A stretch of DNA of 64,000 nucleotides from Klenkia marina (GCF_900101025.1 NZ_FMUH01000001.1:744001-808000); one strand, 5' to 3'; shown: positions 41,205 to 50,637, counted from the first letter of the stretch. Notes: a model not told the origin generated them from the sequence alone. Numbers and translations are program-made.

Positions 41205-42344
41205 GTGCGCGACGACGACCCGGCGGACAGCTCCGCGGACGACCCGCAGGGTGCCCCCTCGGACGGGCCGGGTGACGACCGCCGGCAGGAGGTCGCGGAC
41301 GAGGCGACCAGCGAAGCCGGCATCCCCGCGCGTCGGCGTCGGCGAGCCCTGCGCACGGCGCTGGTGTCCCTCGGCGTCATCGGCCTCGTGCTCGCCCTGC
41401 TGGTCGGCGGCGGCGCCTGGTTCCTGGCCGACCGCTACGGCGGCAACGTCGACCGGGTGCAGGACGTCTTCGCCGGACTCGACGAGGGCGACCGCCCCGC
41501 CCCGGCCAGTCCGGCGACGTCCACGTCCGCAGACCCCGTGACGTTCCTGCTGGTCGGCTCCGACACCCGCGCCGACGTGGTCGACGGGCAACTGCCCGAT
41601 GCGCGCTCCGACGCGATCATGATCGCCCGGCTGTCGGGTGACCGGCGGCACGTGCAGTTCGTCTCGATCCCCCGCGACTCCTGGGTCGACGTCCCCGGGC
41701 ACGGCAAGGACAAGATCAACGCCGCTTACTCCTACGGTGGCCCGAGCCTGCTGATCCAGACGGTGGAGAACCTGACCGGGGTGCGGATCGACCACTTCGC
41801 CGCCATCAGCTTCGACCAGCTGATCTCGATGACCGACCAGCTCGGCGGGGTCGACGTCCAGGTGGCCGAGACCACCACCAACGGGCCGTACACGTTCACC
41901 GCCGGGCTCAACCACCTCGACGGCGACATGGCCCGCTGGTACGTCGGTCAGCGCTACGACCTCCCCGGCGGGGACTTCGACCGGGTGAAGCGGCAGCAGA
42001 ACTACCTGCGCTCCATGTTCGGCAAGCTCTTCGCCGCTGGCACCTTCGACAGCGTGGGGCAGGTCGACTCGGTGCTGCGGATCATCACCAGCTCCATCGC
42101 GGTCGACGACACCCTCAGCACGCCGGACCTGCTCTCGATGGCCTGGTCGGCCCGCGACGTCACGCCTGCCGACGTCGACTTCTTCACCGCACCGGTCCTG
42201 GGCACCGGCCGCGAGGGCGCAGCCAGCGTGGTCTACCTGGACTCCGTCACCGGGGCCCGCATGTGGGGCTACCTGGACACGGACTCGCTGGGGCAGAACG
42301 CCGACGAGTTCGCCGACCAGGCGCTGCCGACCACTCCTCGCTGA
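41205..42344 (+). CDS. LytR-CpsA-Psr (LCP) family cell-wall glycopolymer ligase
   Basis: 379 residues. An acidic, disordered cytoplasmic lead, one helix (about 50-74, LRTALVSLGVIGLVLALLVGGG), then an extracellular LCP domain: LLVGSDTRADV, RSDAIMIARLSGDRRHVQFV, SIPRDSWVDVPGHGKDKINAAY and IDHFAAISFDQLISMTDQLGGVDV, with the Arg and Asp that bind the pyrophosphate of the polyprenyl donor. It would transfer a completed polymer from undecaprenyl pyrophosphate to peptidoglycan or arabinogalactan. GTG 41205 is chosen because AGGGGA lies about 10 bases upstream. It is divergent from the initiating transferase, which suggests co-regulation. Confidence 0.88.
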   Translation: MRDDDPADSSADDPQGAPSDGPGDDRRQEVADEATSEAGIPARRRRRALRTALVSLGVIGLVLALLVGGGAWFLADRYGGNVDRVQDVFAGLDEGDRPAPASPATSTSADPVTFLLVGSDTRADVVDGQLPDARSDAIMIARLSGDRRHVQFVSIPRDSWVDVPGHGKDKINAAYSYGGPSLLIQTVENLTGVRIDHFAAISFDQLISMTDQLGGVDVQVAETTTNGPYTFTAGLNHLDGDMARWYVGQRYDLPGGDFDRVKRQQNYLRSMFGKLFAAGTFDSVGQVDSVLRIITSSIAVDDTLSTPDLLSMAWSARDVTPADVDFFTAPVLGTGREGAASVVYLDSVTGARMWGYLDTDSLGQNADEFADQALPTTPR

Positions 42345-42422
42345 GCCGCCGGACCAGACCGCGCTCGGCTGCACGGACCGCGACGACGACCCACCCTGGA
42401 CGACGGCACCGGCTGCGCGGTG

Positions 42423-42581
42423 TCAGATCGCCCGTCGACGGGCCCTGGTCGGGACCGTGCGGCTCATCAGCGCAGCGGTGGTCCCGGACGTCGCGACGCG
42501 CCCGTGCGCAGGGAACGCGGGAACGGCGGCAGCCAGCGGGGCCAGCAGCGCCGGGATCAGGGTGACGACGGTGGTGTCCAT
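42423..42581 (-). CDS. Small hydrophobic ORF, 52 aa, tentative
   Basis: ATG 42581 has a GGGGGGA ribosome site 2 bases upstream. The product starts MDTTVVTLIPALLAPLAAAV, a possible membrane or signal segment, and ends with a basic tail (TRARRRAI). No family is recognised. It lies in the 478-bp gap after the LCP gene and could be real or the remnant of a larger gene together with the overlapping frame at 42557-42742. Confidence 0.3.
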   Translation of the reverse strand: MDTTVVTLIPALLAPLAAAVPAFPAHGRVATSGTTAALMSRTVPTRARRRAI

Positions 42582-42742
42582 GGTCCCCCCGGTATCGGCA
42601 CCGTCGTGCTCGGACTGGAGCCGAGAGCGAGGTCGATCCGCGAGAACCGGTCGCGTCCGACCACCAGGGCGAGCCCGCGGAGCGACGCACCGTCGGGCAC
42701 CAGCGCGGTGACGACCCCGTGACGACGAGTGGCGCCGGTCAC
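42557..42742 (-). CDS. Short overlapping ORF, 61 aa, tentative
   Basis: GTG 42742 opens a frame with protein-like composition (LVPDGASLRGLALVVGRDRF, SRIDLALGSS) that ends at 42557 inside the start of the 42581 ORF. It may be a gene remnant joined by a frameshift to that ORF, or a chance GC-rich frame. No ribosome site is seen. The rest of the 42345-42822 gap shows no other gene. Confidence 0.2.
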   Translation of the reverse strand: MTGATRRHGVVTALVPDGASLRGLALVVGRDRFSRIDLALGSSPSTTVPIPGGPWTPPSSP

Positions 42743-42822
42743 GGTGGCACGCTCGACCAGGTGGGTGCCCCACCTCGGTACCCACCCGCTGGTGCTCTGC
42801 CCGGCCGACCGTTGGGAACCCC

Positions 42823-43362
42823 TTGCACTTCACCCCCGCTGGCGCACGACGACTGGCCGGCAAGTTCCTGGCCGACGTCTCGATGTCGCCGATCTGGCCG
42901 GTCGTCGCCCGGCGCCGGGTCCTCGTCGCCGCCGGCCTCGACCTGGCCCCGTCGGTGGACGTCAAGGACCGGGTCCGTTTCGTCACCCGCAACACGACCG
43001 TGGGCGACGGCACCCGGATCAACCGGTACAGCTACTTCGAGGACCATGCCGGCGTGCACATCGGCCGCGAGGTGTCCGTCGCGGCGCACTGCAGGCTGCT
43101 CACCACCACCCATGAGCTGGGGCCCGCGGCCCGCCGCGCCGGCGAGCTGCAGGAGCGGCCGATCACCATCGGCGACGGGTCCTGGTTGGGCGCTGGGGTC
43201 ATCGTGCTGCCCGGGGTGTCCATCGGTGCTGGTTGCGTCATCGCAGCCGGGTCGGTCGTCACCGCCGACTGCGAGCCGCACGGCCTCTACGCCGGAGCAC
43301 CGGCCCGGCGCAAGCGCGACCTCGTCGACCGGGAGGTTCAGGTCCCCGCGGCGTCCAGCTGA
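42823..43362 (+). CDS. Hexapeptide-repeat acyltransferase (LbH family)
   Basis: 179 residues. A short helical N-terminus then left-handed beta-helix repeats: VRFVTRNTTVGDGTRINRY, SYFEDHAGVHIGREVSVAAH, the catalytic-His loop LLTTTHELGP and TIGDGSWLGAGVIVLPGVSIG AGCVIAAGSVV with the classical C-terminal GAPARRKR. It resembles WbbJ/maltose O-acetyltransferase enzymes and would add an acetyl (or other acyl) group to a sugar of the repeat unit. TTG 42823 is taken as start; ATG 42883 would remove 20 residues and is possible. Its end overlaps the small minus-strand ORF by 25 bp. Confidence 0.85.
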   Translation: MHFTPAGARRLAGKFLADVSMSPIWPVVARRRVLVAAGLDLAPSVDVKDRVRFVTRNTTVGDGTRINRYSYFEDHAGVHIGREVSVAAHCRLLTTTHELGPAARRAGELQERPITIGDGSWLGAGVIVLPGVSIGAGCVIAAGSVVTADCEPHGLYAGAPARRKRDLVDREVQVPAASS

Positions 43363-43508
43363 TCAGCGACCCAGGCGTCGGGCACGCGGACGAGGTCCTC
43401 GACCGCGGTCCCGGGTGATCGGCGGGCCAGCAGGCGACCGGTCGACACCGCGACCACGGGTGCACTCGCGCACCATCCGACCAGCCCGGCCACCACCCAC
43501 CACGTCAC
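43338..43508 (-). CDS. Small single-helix membrane protein, tentative
   Basis: 56 residues from GTG 43508 (GTG 43514 adds two). One membrane helix (TWWVVAGLVGWCASAPVVAV) and a polar C-terminus (VEDLVRVPDAWVADQLDAAG). No family is recognised. It converges on the acyltransferase with a 25-bp overlap. No convincing ribosome site is seen. Confidence 0.4.
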   Translation of the reverse strand: MTWWVVAGLVGWCASAPVVAVSTGRLLARRSPGTAVEDLVRVPDAWVADQLDAAGT

Positions 43509-43587
43509 GGGCACAGGAATACCGCTCTGCGCCCCACGATGGGGGGATGCGTGACGGCGTGTCACTGAACGAACGCGCGCAGTGGCG

Positions 43588-45150
43588 TCAGTACGCCCCG
43601 GAGCCCCTGACGACGGCACCGAAGGTCTTGGCCAGGATCATGAAGTCGAACGACAGCGACCAGTTCTCGACGTAGCGCACGTCGATGCGCACCGACTCGT
43701 CCCACGACAGGTCCGAGCGACCGCTGATCTGCCACAGCCCGGTGATGCCCGGCTTCACCAGCAGCCGGCGCCGCATGTCCACGCCGTACTGCTCGACCTC
43801 GCGGGTCACGTGCGGCCGCGGGCCGACCAGCGACATGCTGCCGCCGATGACGTTGAAGAGCTGGGGCAGTTCGTCGAGCGAGTAACGGCGCAGCACCGCG
43901 CCGACCCCGGTGATGCGGGGGTCCTGCTTCATCTTGAACTGCACGTCGTTGCCCTGGTTGGACGTGGCGAACAGGTGGTCGACCTCCCGGTCGGAACCGG
44001 GCCGCATGCTGCGGAACTTGAGCACGTCGAACGGTTCGCCGTCCATGCCGATGCGCTGGTGCCGGTAGAAGACCGGACCCGGGCTCGTCACCTTCACGGC
44101 GATCGCGATGGCCACCAGGACCGGCGCGGTCAGGAGCACCAGCAGCCCGGCGACGGTGCGGTCGAAAGCTGACTTGGCCCAGCGGCGCGGGCCGCTGAAC
44201 TCAGGGCTGTCCATGTGGAGCAACGGCAGCCCGGCGACCGGACGGATCGCCACTCGAGTGCCCACGATCTCGGTGACAGCGGGGGCAAGCAGGAGCTCGG
44301 CGCGGGTTGCCTCGAGCTCCCAGCCCAGCCGGCGCAGGTGCGGGCCGTCGAGCTCGGGCGAGGGCAGCACGGCGACGGTGTCGACCTCGTACCTCTGCAC
44401 GACCTCGGCGACCTGGGTCATGTCACCGAGCACAGGCAGGCCGTCGAACTCGTCCTGCGACTCGTCGACGCCTTGACCGGGGGGCAGCACGCAGCCGATG
44501 ACGCGGTAGCCGTGGTGGGCCTCGCGCTCGATCTGCCTGTGCAGATGGGCCACAGCGTTGCGGTGCCCGACGATGACGGTGGTCTGGGTGTGCCGCCCGG
44601 CGGCGCGCTGGTGGTGCAGCACCGTGCGGTGCACCCATCGGCCGACCAGGGTCAGCACGGCGGCCATCGGGATGGCCGTCATGGTGAAGCCGCGGGCCAG
44701 GTCGAGCTTGAGCGCCCAGGACACGAACGCCACGCCACCGAGCAGCGCCAGTGTTGCCCGACCCACGCGGCGGTACTCCTCCGGACCGATCCAGAGGTAG
44801 CGCTCCTCGTAGCTGCGCGCGGCGAACATCAGGGCGACCCAGCCCAGCGGCATCGCGAACGCCAGGAAGCGCGCCGCCGACTGCGGCACGCCATCGATCG
44901 GGGCGTCGTCCCCGAAGTGGAACCAGTAGCTCACGGCAGTAGCCAGCGTGGCGGCCACGAGGTCGGTGAGGGCGATCCGGCGCCGGTACTCGCCGCGCCA
45001 CGCTCGGCGGGCGTCCGTGCCCTTCCCGCGCAGGCGGGTGGCGAACGGCCGTCGACGGGCCCGCAGCGGTCGTGTCGGCCCGGTGTGCGGCGCTCGCGCC
45101 GCAGCACTCAGCTCAGTCGTGTCGATCACGTCGTTCGGTGTCCCCCGCAC
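43588..45150 (-). CDS. Polyprenyl-phosphate sugar-1-phosphate transferase, second copy
   Basis: 520 residues from GTG 45150. Same architecture as the protein at 39336: four helices, a Rossmann-like domain (TTVIVGHRNAVAHLHRQIER) and the bacterial sugar transferase domain with TSPGPVFYRHQRIGMDGEPF, DVLKFRSMRPGSDRE, RRYSLDELPQLFNVIGGSMS, LVGPRPHVTREVEQY, KPGITGLWQISGRSDLSWDE. The two are paralogues with different N-terminal halves, so they probably start two different polymers or use different sugars. It ends VVRGSGAY, as the other ends LTSSGAY. It is divergent from the 45513 flippase across a 362-bp gap. Confidence 0.9.
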   Translation of the reverse strand: MRGTPNDVIDTTELSAAARAPHTGPTRPLRARRRPFATRLRGKGTDARRAWRGEYRRRIALTDLVAATLATAVSYWFHFGDDAPIDGVPQSAARFLAFAMPLGWVALMFAARSYEERYLWIGPEEYRRVGRATLALLGGVAFVSWALKLDLARGFTMTAIPMAAVLTLVGRWVHRTVLHHQRAAGRHTQTTVIVGHRNAVAHLHRQIEREAHHGYRVIGCVLPPGQGVDESQDEFDGLPVLGDMTQVAEVVQRYEVDTVAVLPSPELDGPHLRRLGWELEATRAELLLAPAVTEIVGTRVAIRPVAGLPLLHMDSPEFSGPRRWAKSAFDRTVAGLLVLLTAPVLVAIAIAVKVTSPGPVFYRHQRIGMDGEPFDVLKFRSMRPGSDREVDHLFATSNQGNDVQFKMKQDPRITGVGAVLRRYSLDELPQLFNVIGGSMSLVGPRPHVTREVEQYGVDMRRRLLVKPGITGLWQISGRSDLSWDESVRIDVRYVENWSLSFDFMILAKTFGAVVRGSGAY

Positions 45151-45512
45151 AGAGCCCCCGTGGCTCTTCCGTGGTGTCTGCCGTCCGCCGTTGGACGCTG
45201 GTTCAGGTGAACAGTATCGACCGATGTCACGCTGCGTCACCCGAGAAGTGGTGATCGACGGCTCAACCTGGATCGATGCGGGCGCCGTCTCCCCCAACGT
45301 GGCGGTCCGCCTACTCAGCGTGACAACCACCCCGTTGTGGTCACCGGTCGTTCATCGCACCGATCCGAGTCGGCCTCGTTCGTGAATCGCGTCACACCGC
45401 ACGGCCAGGGAGGCCGCCCGCCGGGCACGGGCCCACTCGGCCCAGCCCTCTACCCTCGAACGTTGCAGACCGCCGCGGCACGCTCGTCCGCCGATCCCAG
45501 CCGGAGGAGCCC
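45151..45512. promoter_or_regulatory. Divergent region, sugar transferase / flippase
   Basis: 362 bp without a gene. TACCCT (45451-45456) is a -10 candidate for the flippase, giving a leader of about 50 nt with GGAGGAG at 45501-45507. I see no shared motif with the 40839-41204 region and no gene. Confidence 0.35.
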
Positions 45513-47033
45513 GTGCCCGACCAGCCCCCGCCCGACCCCGTGGTCGAGGTGACCGCCCGCCGAGGCACCGTCTCGGGGGGGCTGTGGAACGCCGCGGCGA
45601 CCGTGCTGCCGATGGGCAGCACGCTGGCGCTGTCGATCGTCATCAGCCGCGAGCTCGGGGCGGCCGTGCTCGGCGAGCAGAGCGTGATCGCCTACGTGGC
45701 GTCCCTCCTGGTGTCGGTGCTGATCTTCTCCTTCACGAGCGCCAGCATCCAGCTGCTCGCCACCGCAGTGGGTGCGAAGGACGACGACCGGCTGGCATGG
45801 CTGGCACGCTGGTCTGGTTCTGCGCACCTGACCGGTGGGCTGCTGGCCGCGGGGCTCATGGCCGGCATCGGCGTCTTCCGCGACGAGTACCGGTTGCTGT
45901 GGTTCCTGGCCGCCGCGACCGCGCTGGTGGACGCCGTGGGCTGGTCCCGCACCGTGCGCGACATCGCGCACCGGGGCTGGACCCGCACCTCCCGACGGCG
46001 CCTGGTCGCCCAGGCCGTCGGCCCGCTCGCCTCCATCGCGGCGATCTACCTCGGCTGGGGCATCGAGGGCGTCTTCGCCGCCCAGCTGGTGGTCGCGGTC
46101 GGTCTGCTCATCACCCTCGCGCACCTGGACCGCTCGCTCCCCCGGCTCCCCCGCCGACCGGCGGGCCGGCCGGACTGGCGGCCCGTGGTCACCACCTGGC
46201 TGGCGTTCTCCGGGTCGATGCTGATCAGCCAGATCATCCAGCGCCGCATCGAGCTGGTGTTCCTCGACCAGTTCCACGACGGTCCCACCGTCGCCATGTT
46301 CTCCGTCGCGGCCAACGTCATCACCATCCCGGTCGTGCTCACCAGCACCCTGATCGGGGCGTCGCTGCCGGCGATCGCTGCCCGCTGGGTGCAGGACCCC
46401 GAGACCGTCACCGCCGTCATGGGCCGCACCGCGCGGGTGGTCTGCACGCTCGGCGTGCTGCTCAGTGCCGCCACCTTCGCCGTCGGGCCCGGCCTCGTCC
46501 GCACCGCCTACGGCGCCGAGTTCACCCAGGCCGCCGAGATCGTGCGCTACCTGGCGCTCATGCTGCTCGTCGTCCCGCTGGGCCAGGTGTGCACCACGCT
46601 GTGGACCGGCATCGGCCGGCTCCGGCCCGTGCTGTGGTGCGGCGGCATCGCGGCGGTCACCGACGTCGTCCTCGCCCTCGTGCTCATCCCGCCGTTCTCG
46701 TTGGCCGGCGCCGTCATCACCACCTTCGTCGCCCAGACGGTCGGCGCGGTGCTGATCCTCGGGTACACCCTGCGCCAGGGCGTCGCGCTGCACCTGGCCC
46801 CGTGGCGCCTCGCGGCTGCGGTGGGCGTCGCCGCTGCGGCGGCCGCAGCGGCGGTGCTGGTGCGCGCGGAGGTCGACGGCCTCCTGGGGGACGTCTGCGC
46901 CGGCGCCGTCTTCCTCGTCGTCGCCGCGGTCGGCGTCCGGCTGGCGCGGGTCTTCGCCGCCGATGACCTGCACTGGCTGGCCGAGGCCCTGCCCGGTCCG
47001 GCCGGTCGCGCCGTCCGGGTGCTCGCTCCGTGA
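45513..47033 (+). CDS. Wzx-type lipid-linked oligosaccharide flippase, second copy
   Basis: 506 residues, about 14 helices, a full-length Wzx/MATE flippase. N-terminal SGGLWNAAATVLPMGSTLAL, SRELGAAVLGEQSVIAYVAS, and in the second half MFSVAANVITIPVVLTSTLI, GASLPAIAARW and RTAYGAEFTQAAEIVRYLAL. GTG 45513 follows GGAGGAG by 5 bases. It would export the undecaprenyl-linked unit of the second pathway. The GT4 gene at 47057 follows 23 bp downstream. Confidence 0.88.
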   Translation: MPDQPPPDPVVEVTARRGTVSGGLWNAAATVLPMGSTLALSIVISRELGAAVLGEQSVIAYVASLLVSVLIFSFTSASIQLLATAVGAKDDDRLAWLARWSGSAHLTGGLLAAGLMAGIGVFRDEYRLLWFLAAATALVDAVGWSRTVRDIAHRGWTRTSRRRLVAQAVGPLASIAAIYLGWGIEGVFAAQLVVAVGLLITLAHLDRSLPRLPRRPAGRPDWRPVVTTWLAFSGSMLISQIIQRRIELVFLDQFHDGPTVAMFSVAANVITIPVVLTSTLIGASLPAIAARWVQDPETVTAVMGRTARVVCTLGVLLSAATFAVGPGLVRTAYGAEFTQAAEIVRYLALMLLVVPLGQVCTTLWTGIGRLRPVLWCGGIAAVTDVVLALVLIPPFSLAGAVITTFVAQTVGAVLILGYTLRQGVALHLAPWRLAAAVGVAAAAAAAAVLVRAEVDGLLGDVCAGAVFLVVAAVGVRLARVFAADDLHWLAEALPGPAGRAVRVLAP

Positions 47034-47056
47034 CCGGCCCCACCCGAGGAGAGCCA

Positions 47057-48064
47057 ATGCGCATCACCCACGTCGTCGTCACCCCGTCCTTCGCGGGCAC
47101 CGAGCGCTACGTCGTCGAGGTGGCCACCGTGCAGGCTGCCGGCGGCCACCAGGTCGCGGTCATCGGCGGCGATCCGACCCGGATGCGGGAGCTCCTGCCC
47201 CCCGAGGTCGACTGGCTGCCCGGGGACACCACCCGCACAGCGCTGGCATCGCTGCGCCGCACCGGACGCCGCGATGTCGTGCACTCCCACATGACGAAGG
47301 CCGACTTCGTGGCCCTCGCGGCAGCGCCGACCACCCGGGGGAGGCGCTTCTCCACCCGGCACATCACCGCCCCGCGGGGGTACGGCCGGGCGGCGAGGTT
47401 GCTCGCCCCTGTCGTGCGGCAAGCCCTCACCGCCGAGATCGCCGTCAGCGAGTTCGTCGCGCAGCACCTCGAACGACGACCCGAGGCAGTGCTGCTCAAC
47501 GGCGTGCGCTCCCAGGAGTCCGGCCCTGCCACGCGGCGCGACACCGTGCTGGTGGCCCAGCGGCTCGCCCCGGAGAAGGACACGGACACGGCGCTGGCCG
47601 CGTTCGCGGCTTCGGGCCTGGCCTCCCGGGGCTGGACGCTGACCGTCGCCGGCGACGGGCCCGAACGCGTCGACCTCGAAAGGCGTGCGCACGGCCTCGG
47701 GCTGGGCGACGCCGTCGACTTCCTCGGGTGGGTGGCCGACCCGGCTGACCTGCTGGCCGGCTCGGCGGTGCTGCTCTCGACCGCCCCGGCCGAGCCGTGC
47801 GGGCTGTCGATCCTGGAAGCCATGGCCGTGGCCACCCCGGTCGTCGCCGCCGGCGCGGGCGGACCCCTCGAGACCGTCGGTCTCGTGCCCGGCGCCGCCC
47901 TCTTCCCCCCGGGTGACGCAGCCGCGGCCGGTCGTGTGCTCGCCCGTCTGGCCGACGACCCCGCCGGCCGGGCCGCTTACGGCGAGTCGCTGCGGGAACT
48001 GCAGCGGTCGTCGTTCGAGCTCACCGGCCACGTCGACCGACTGGAGCAGGTCTACCGGCGCTGA
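47057..48064 (+). CDS. Glycosyltransferase family 4
   Basis: 335-residue GT-B glycosyltransferase from ATG 47057 (GAGGAGAG upstream; GTG 47030 would overlap the flippase). N-domain RITHVVVTPSFAGTERYVVE, C-domain VAQRLAPEKDTDTALAAF, LTVAGDGPERVDLERRAH and the donor loop APAEPCGLSILEAMAVATPV (E-x7-E). The sugar is unknown. It probably acts in the pathway of the preceding flippase. Its 3' end overlaps the PhyH gene by 13 bp on the opposite strand. Confidence 0.9.
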   Translation: MRITHVVVTPSFAGTERYVVEVATVQAAGGHQVAVIGGDPTRMRELLPPEVDWLPGDTTRTALASLRRTGRRDVVHSHMTKADFVALAAAPTTRGRRFSTRHITAPRGYGRAARLLAPVVRQALTAEIAVSEFVAQHLERRPEAVLLNGVRSQESGPATRRDTVLVAQRLAPEKDTDTALAAFAASGLASRGWTLTVAGDGPERVDLERRAHGLGLGDAVDFLGWVADPADLLAGSAVLLSTAPAEPCGLSILEAMAVATPVVAAGAGGPLETVGLVPGAALFPPGDAAAAGRVLARLADDPAGRAAYGESLRELQRSSFELTGHVDRLEQVYRR

Positions 48065-48813
48065 CCCCGCAGGCCCAGCACGGTCCGCTTCGCCCCCCGC
48101 AGGACGCGGCGGTGCAGCGGCGCGGTGGCGAAGTCGATCACCCAGGCCCTGCGCGTCCGGGTACCGGCGTTGTTGCCCGCGCCGTGCACCGTGTAGAAGT
48201 CGTGCATCGTGACACCGCCGGCGGCGCACGGCACGTCGACAGCGGTGTCGGCGTCGACCTCGAGGTGGAACACCTTCTTGCCGCCCGGACCGGTGCGCTC
48301 CAGGTGCGCCATGCGGCCACCGAGGTGGCTGCGCGGCACGTACTTCATGCACCCGTCGACGACCGCGGTGTCCTGGAACGGCACCCAGATCGCCAACCCG
48401 TGGTCGAGCACCTGGTCGAAGCCGGCGTCCTGGTGCCACGACGTGGTGCCCCCGATGCCCGGCGGCTTGTAGATGGCGTGGTCGTAGGTCGAGTACGTGC
48501 CCGGGCCCAGCACCGTCCGCGCCACCTCGTGGGCCGCCGCCCACACCGCGGTCGCGCGCAACCGGGGCTCCAGGGTGGCGCAGTCGAGCACCTCGGGCAC
48601 GGTCGGGCGCTGCGGGTCACCGCCGGCGCCGAGGTCGTGCGCCTTGTCCGCCGGCAGCTCGTCGAACCGGTCGAACAGTCCGTCGAGCAGCCGCCCGGCT
48701 TCGGCGAGGTCATCGGCGGAGACCCCGAGGTCGGGGAGGTGGGCGTACCCCTCGGCGCGGACCCGGGCAGCGAGGTGGTCGTACCGCCGGGTCCGCTGCT
48801 GCGCTGCAGTCAT
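48052..48813 (-). CDS. Phytanoyl-CoA dioxygenase (PhyH) family Fe(II)/2OG oxygenase
   Basis: 253 residues with a double-stranded beta-helix oxygenase core. Iron ligands are visible as SWHQDAGFD (His127, Asp129) and YTVHGAGNN (His210); an Arg about ten residues later would bind 2-oxoglutarate. PhyH proteins hydroxylate diverse small or lipid-linked substrates. Here it sits with a GMC oxidoreductase, an aldo/keto reductase and a glycosyltransferase relic, so it may hydroxylate a sugar or lipid of the glycan, but that is inference. ATG 48813 is used. Confidence 0.88.
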   Translation of the reverse strand: MTAAQQRTRRYDHLAARVRAEGYAHLPDLGVSADDLAEAGRLLDGLFDRFDELPADKAHDLGAGGDPQRPTVPEVLDCATLEPRLRATAVWAAAHEVARTVLGPGTYSTYDHAIYKPPGIGGTTSWHQDAGFDQVLDHGLAIWVPFQDTAVVDGCMKYVPRSHLGGRMAHLERTGPGGKKVFHLEVDADTAVDVPCAAGGVTMHDFYTVHGAGNNAGTRTRRAWVIDFATAPLHRRVLRGAKRTVLGLRGQRR

Positions 48814-48898
48814 CTGCGGAAGCTATGTGCAGTCCCGGGGCCCCTGCTGGTCGGGAGGTGCGGCCGCGGCGTCGCCGACACCCGAGCACGGCCCGTCG

Positions 48899-50506
48899 TC
48901 ACGCAGGGTGGTCGCTGACCTCCCGCTGGCGGACGAGGTGCTCGGCCAACCGCAGCGCCAGCGCGACGATCGTCAACGTCGGGTTCGCGTACCCGGCGAT
49001 GGGGAACACGCTGCTGCTGGCGACGTACAGCCCGTCGACGCCGTGCACGCGCAGGTCGGGGTCGACCACCCCGGTGGTCGGGTCGGTCGACATCCGGGTG
49101 GTGCCGGCCGGGTGGAAGGCGTCGGCCACGCTCGCACGCCATGCCTCGTCATCGGTCATGGCCGGCAGCTCGGTCACCTCCGCCAGGCCATGGGTGCGCA
49201 GGTCCTCGGCCACCCAGCGCGCCATGGTCCGGCTGGTGCGGACCTCGGTCTCCGACACCCGCCAGTCGACCCGCGGCGAAGGGAACCCGAAGGCGTCGCG
49301 CCGGTCGGCGTCCAGGGTCACCCGGCTCTCGGGGTCGGGCACCTGCTCCAACCACACGTCCAGCCGCACCCGCGATGCCGGGCGGCCCGAGGCCAGGCCG
49401 CGCACCCAACGTCGCCATCCGGTGCGCACCGTGGGCAGCACCGCGCGGACCGCCAGCCGCAGGTCGGTGCCGAGGTCGTCGGGCAGCCGACGGCGCCGGA
49501 GCGCACCGGCCAGCCGCCGCACCGCGTCGAGCTCGGGTTCGTCGACCTCGTGCACCAGCACGGCGTTGGCCGCCACCAGCTCTTCGCGCTCCTGGGCCGC
49601 CGGCGCCAACCGCACCTTGGGCCAGATGCGGGAGTCGCGGGCGAACAGGTGCGAGGTGCGGTCCTGGAGCCAGGCGCGCCGGGTCGGCACCACCTCGAGC
49701 AGCGCGGCCACCGGGTGGTCCTGCAGGTACCGACCGGTCAGCTCGCGCCCCGCGCCCAACCCGACGCCCTCCGGGTCGGACAGCATGAGCAGCCGGGCAC
49801 TCTCCACCGCACCGGCAGCCAGCACCACCGTCCCCACGGTGAGGAAGAGCTCTCGACCGGACGGGTCGCGCAGCTCCACCCCGCGGACCCGGTCGCCCTC
49901 GACCCGCACCCCGACCGCGGTGGCCGACACCAGGGTCTGCACCGTCGTCGACGTCCGCAGGTGCTGCCGGAACCGGTCGCCCAGGTGCGGCATGGGCGTG
50001 TACTCGGCGAAGTCGTCGAGCAGCCGGTCGGCCGTCCACGGCAGCGGCGACAGCCGGCGGTGCTCGGTCCACCGACCCCGGTCGTAGCCCCGGCCGCTCA
50101 GCTCGAACCACCGCTCCGCCGCCTCGTACCACGGGTCGAGGTCGGCCAGGTCGAGGGGCCACCCGCTGTGCGGCAACCACGGGCGTGGCGAGAGGTCACC
50201 GTCTCGCAGACGCGTGCACTGGCCGTGCCACAGCTGCGTGGCCCCACCGAGGCTGCGCTGCCGACCGTCGGTCAGACCCCGGTACTGCTGCCCGACCACC
50301 TCGCCCCCGTTCAACGGCGCCGCCGCCGCGACGGCCTCACCGTCACGGGGGTCGCCCCCGGACTCGACCAGCACGACCGGCCGACCGAGCTCCTCCAGCC
50401 GCAGGGCCACGGCCAACCCGGCCGCCCCGCTGCCGACGACGGCGATCGCGTCCGGACGGTCCAGCTCGGCAGCACCGGGTTGCAGTGCGGCGAGGTCGAG
50501 GATCAT
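48899..50506 (-). CDS. GMC-family FAD oxidoreductase
   Basis: 535 residues. N-terminal FAD dinucleotide motif VVGSGAAGLAVAL, the GMC signature region LGGATQLWHGQCTRL, VVLAAGAVESARLLMLS, and the C-terminal AFHPAGTTRMSTDPTTGVVD, VDGLYVASSSVFPIAGYANP where the conserved His of the active site sits in the HPAGT block. It would oxidise an alcohol to an aldehyde or ketone. ATG 50506 begins MILDLAALQ. In this locus it could oxidise a hydroxyl on a glycan precursor, perhaps one introduced by the neighbouring PhyH enzyme. Confidence 0.88.
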   Translation of the reverse strand: MILDLAALQPGAAELDRPDAIAVVGSGAAGLAVALRLEELGRPVVLVESGGDPRDGEAVAAAAPLNGGEVVGQQYRGLTDGRQRSLGGATQLWHGQCTRLRDGDLSPRPWLPHSGWPLDLADLDPWYEAAERWFELSGRGYDRGRWTEHRRLSPLPWTADRLLDDFAEYTPMPHLGDRFRQHLRTSTTVQTLVSATAVGVRVEGDRVRGVELRDPSGRELFLTVGTVVLAAGAVESARLLMLSDPEGVGLGAGRELTGRYLQDHPVAALLEVVPTRRAWLQDRTSHLFARDSRIWPKVRLAPAAQEREELVAANAVLVHEVDEPELDAVRRLAGALRRRRLPDDLGTDLRLAVRAVLPTVRTGWRRWVRGLASGRPASRVRLDVWLEQVPDPESRVTLDADRRDAFGFPSPRVDWRVSETEVRTSRTMARWVAEDLRTHGLAEVTELPAMTDDEAWRASVADAFHPAGTTRMSTDPTTGVVDPDLRVHGVDGLYVASSSVFPIAGYANPTLTIVALALRLAEHLVRQREVSDHPA

Positions 50507-50637
50507 CGGGTGCGGGGCTCCATCCGTCAGGGGTGCTCGACCGCGGACCGGCCGAGCACCCAGCATGACCGCCGCCGCGGGGCCGCGCCGTCCCCCGCGC
50601 CGTGATCCCGGCAACCCCGCGCCGTTGGTGTGGCGCC

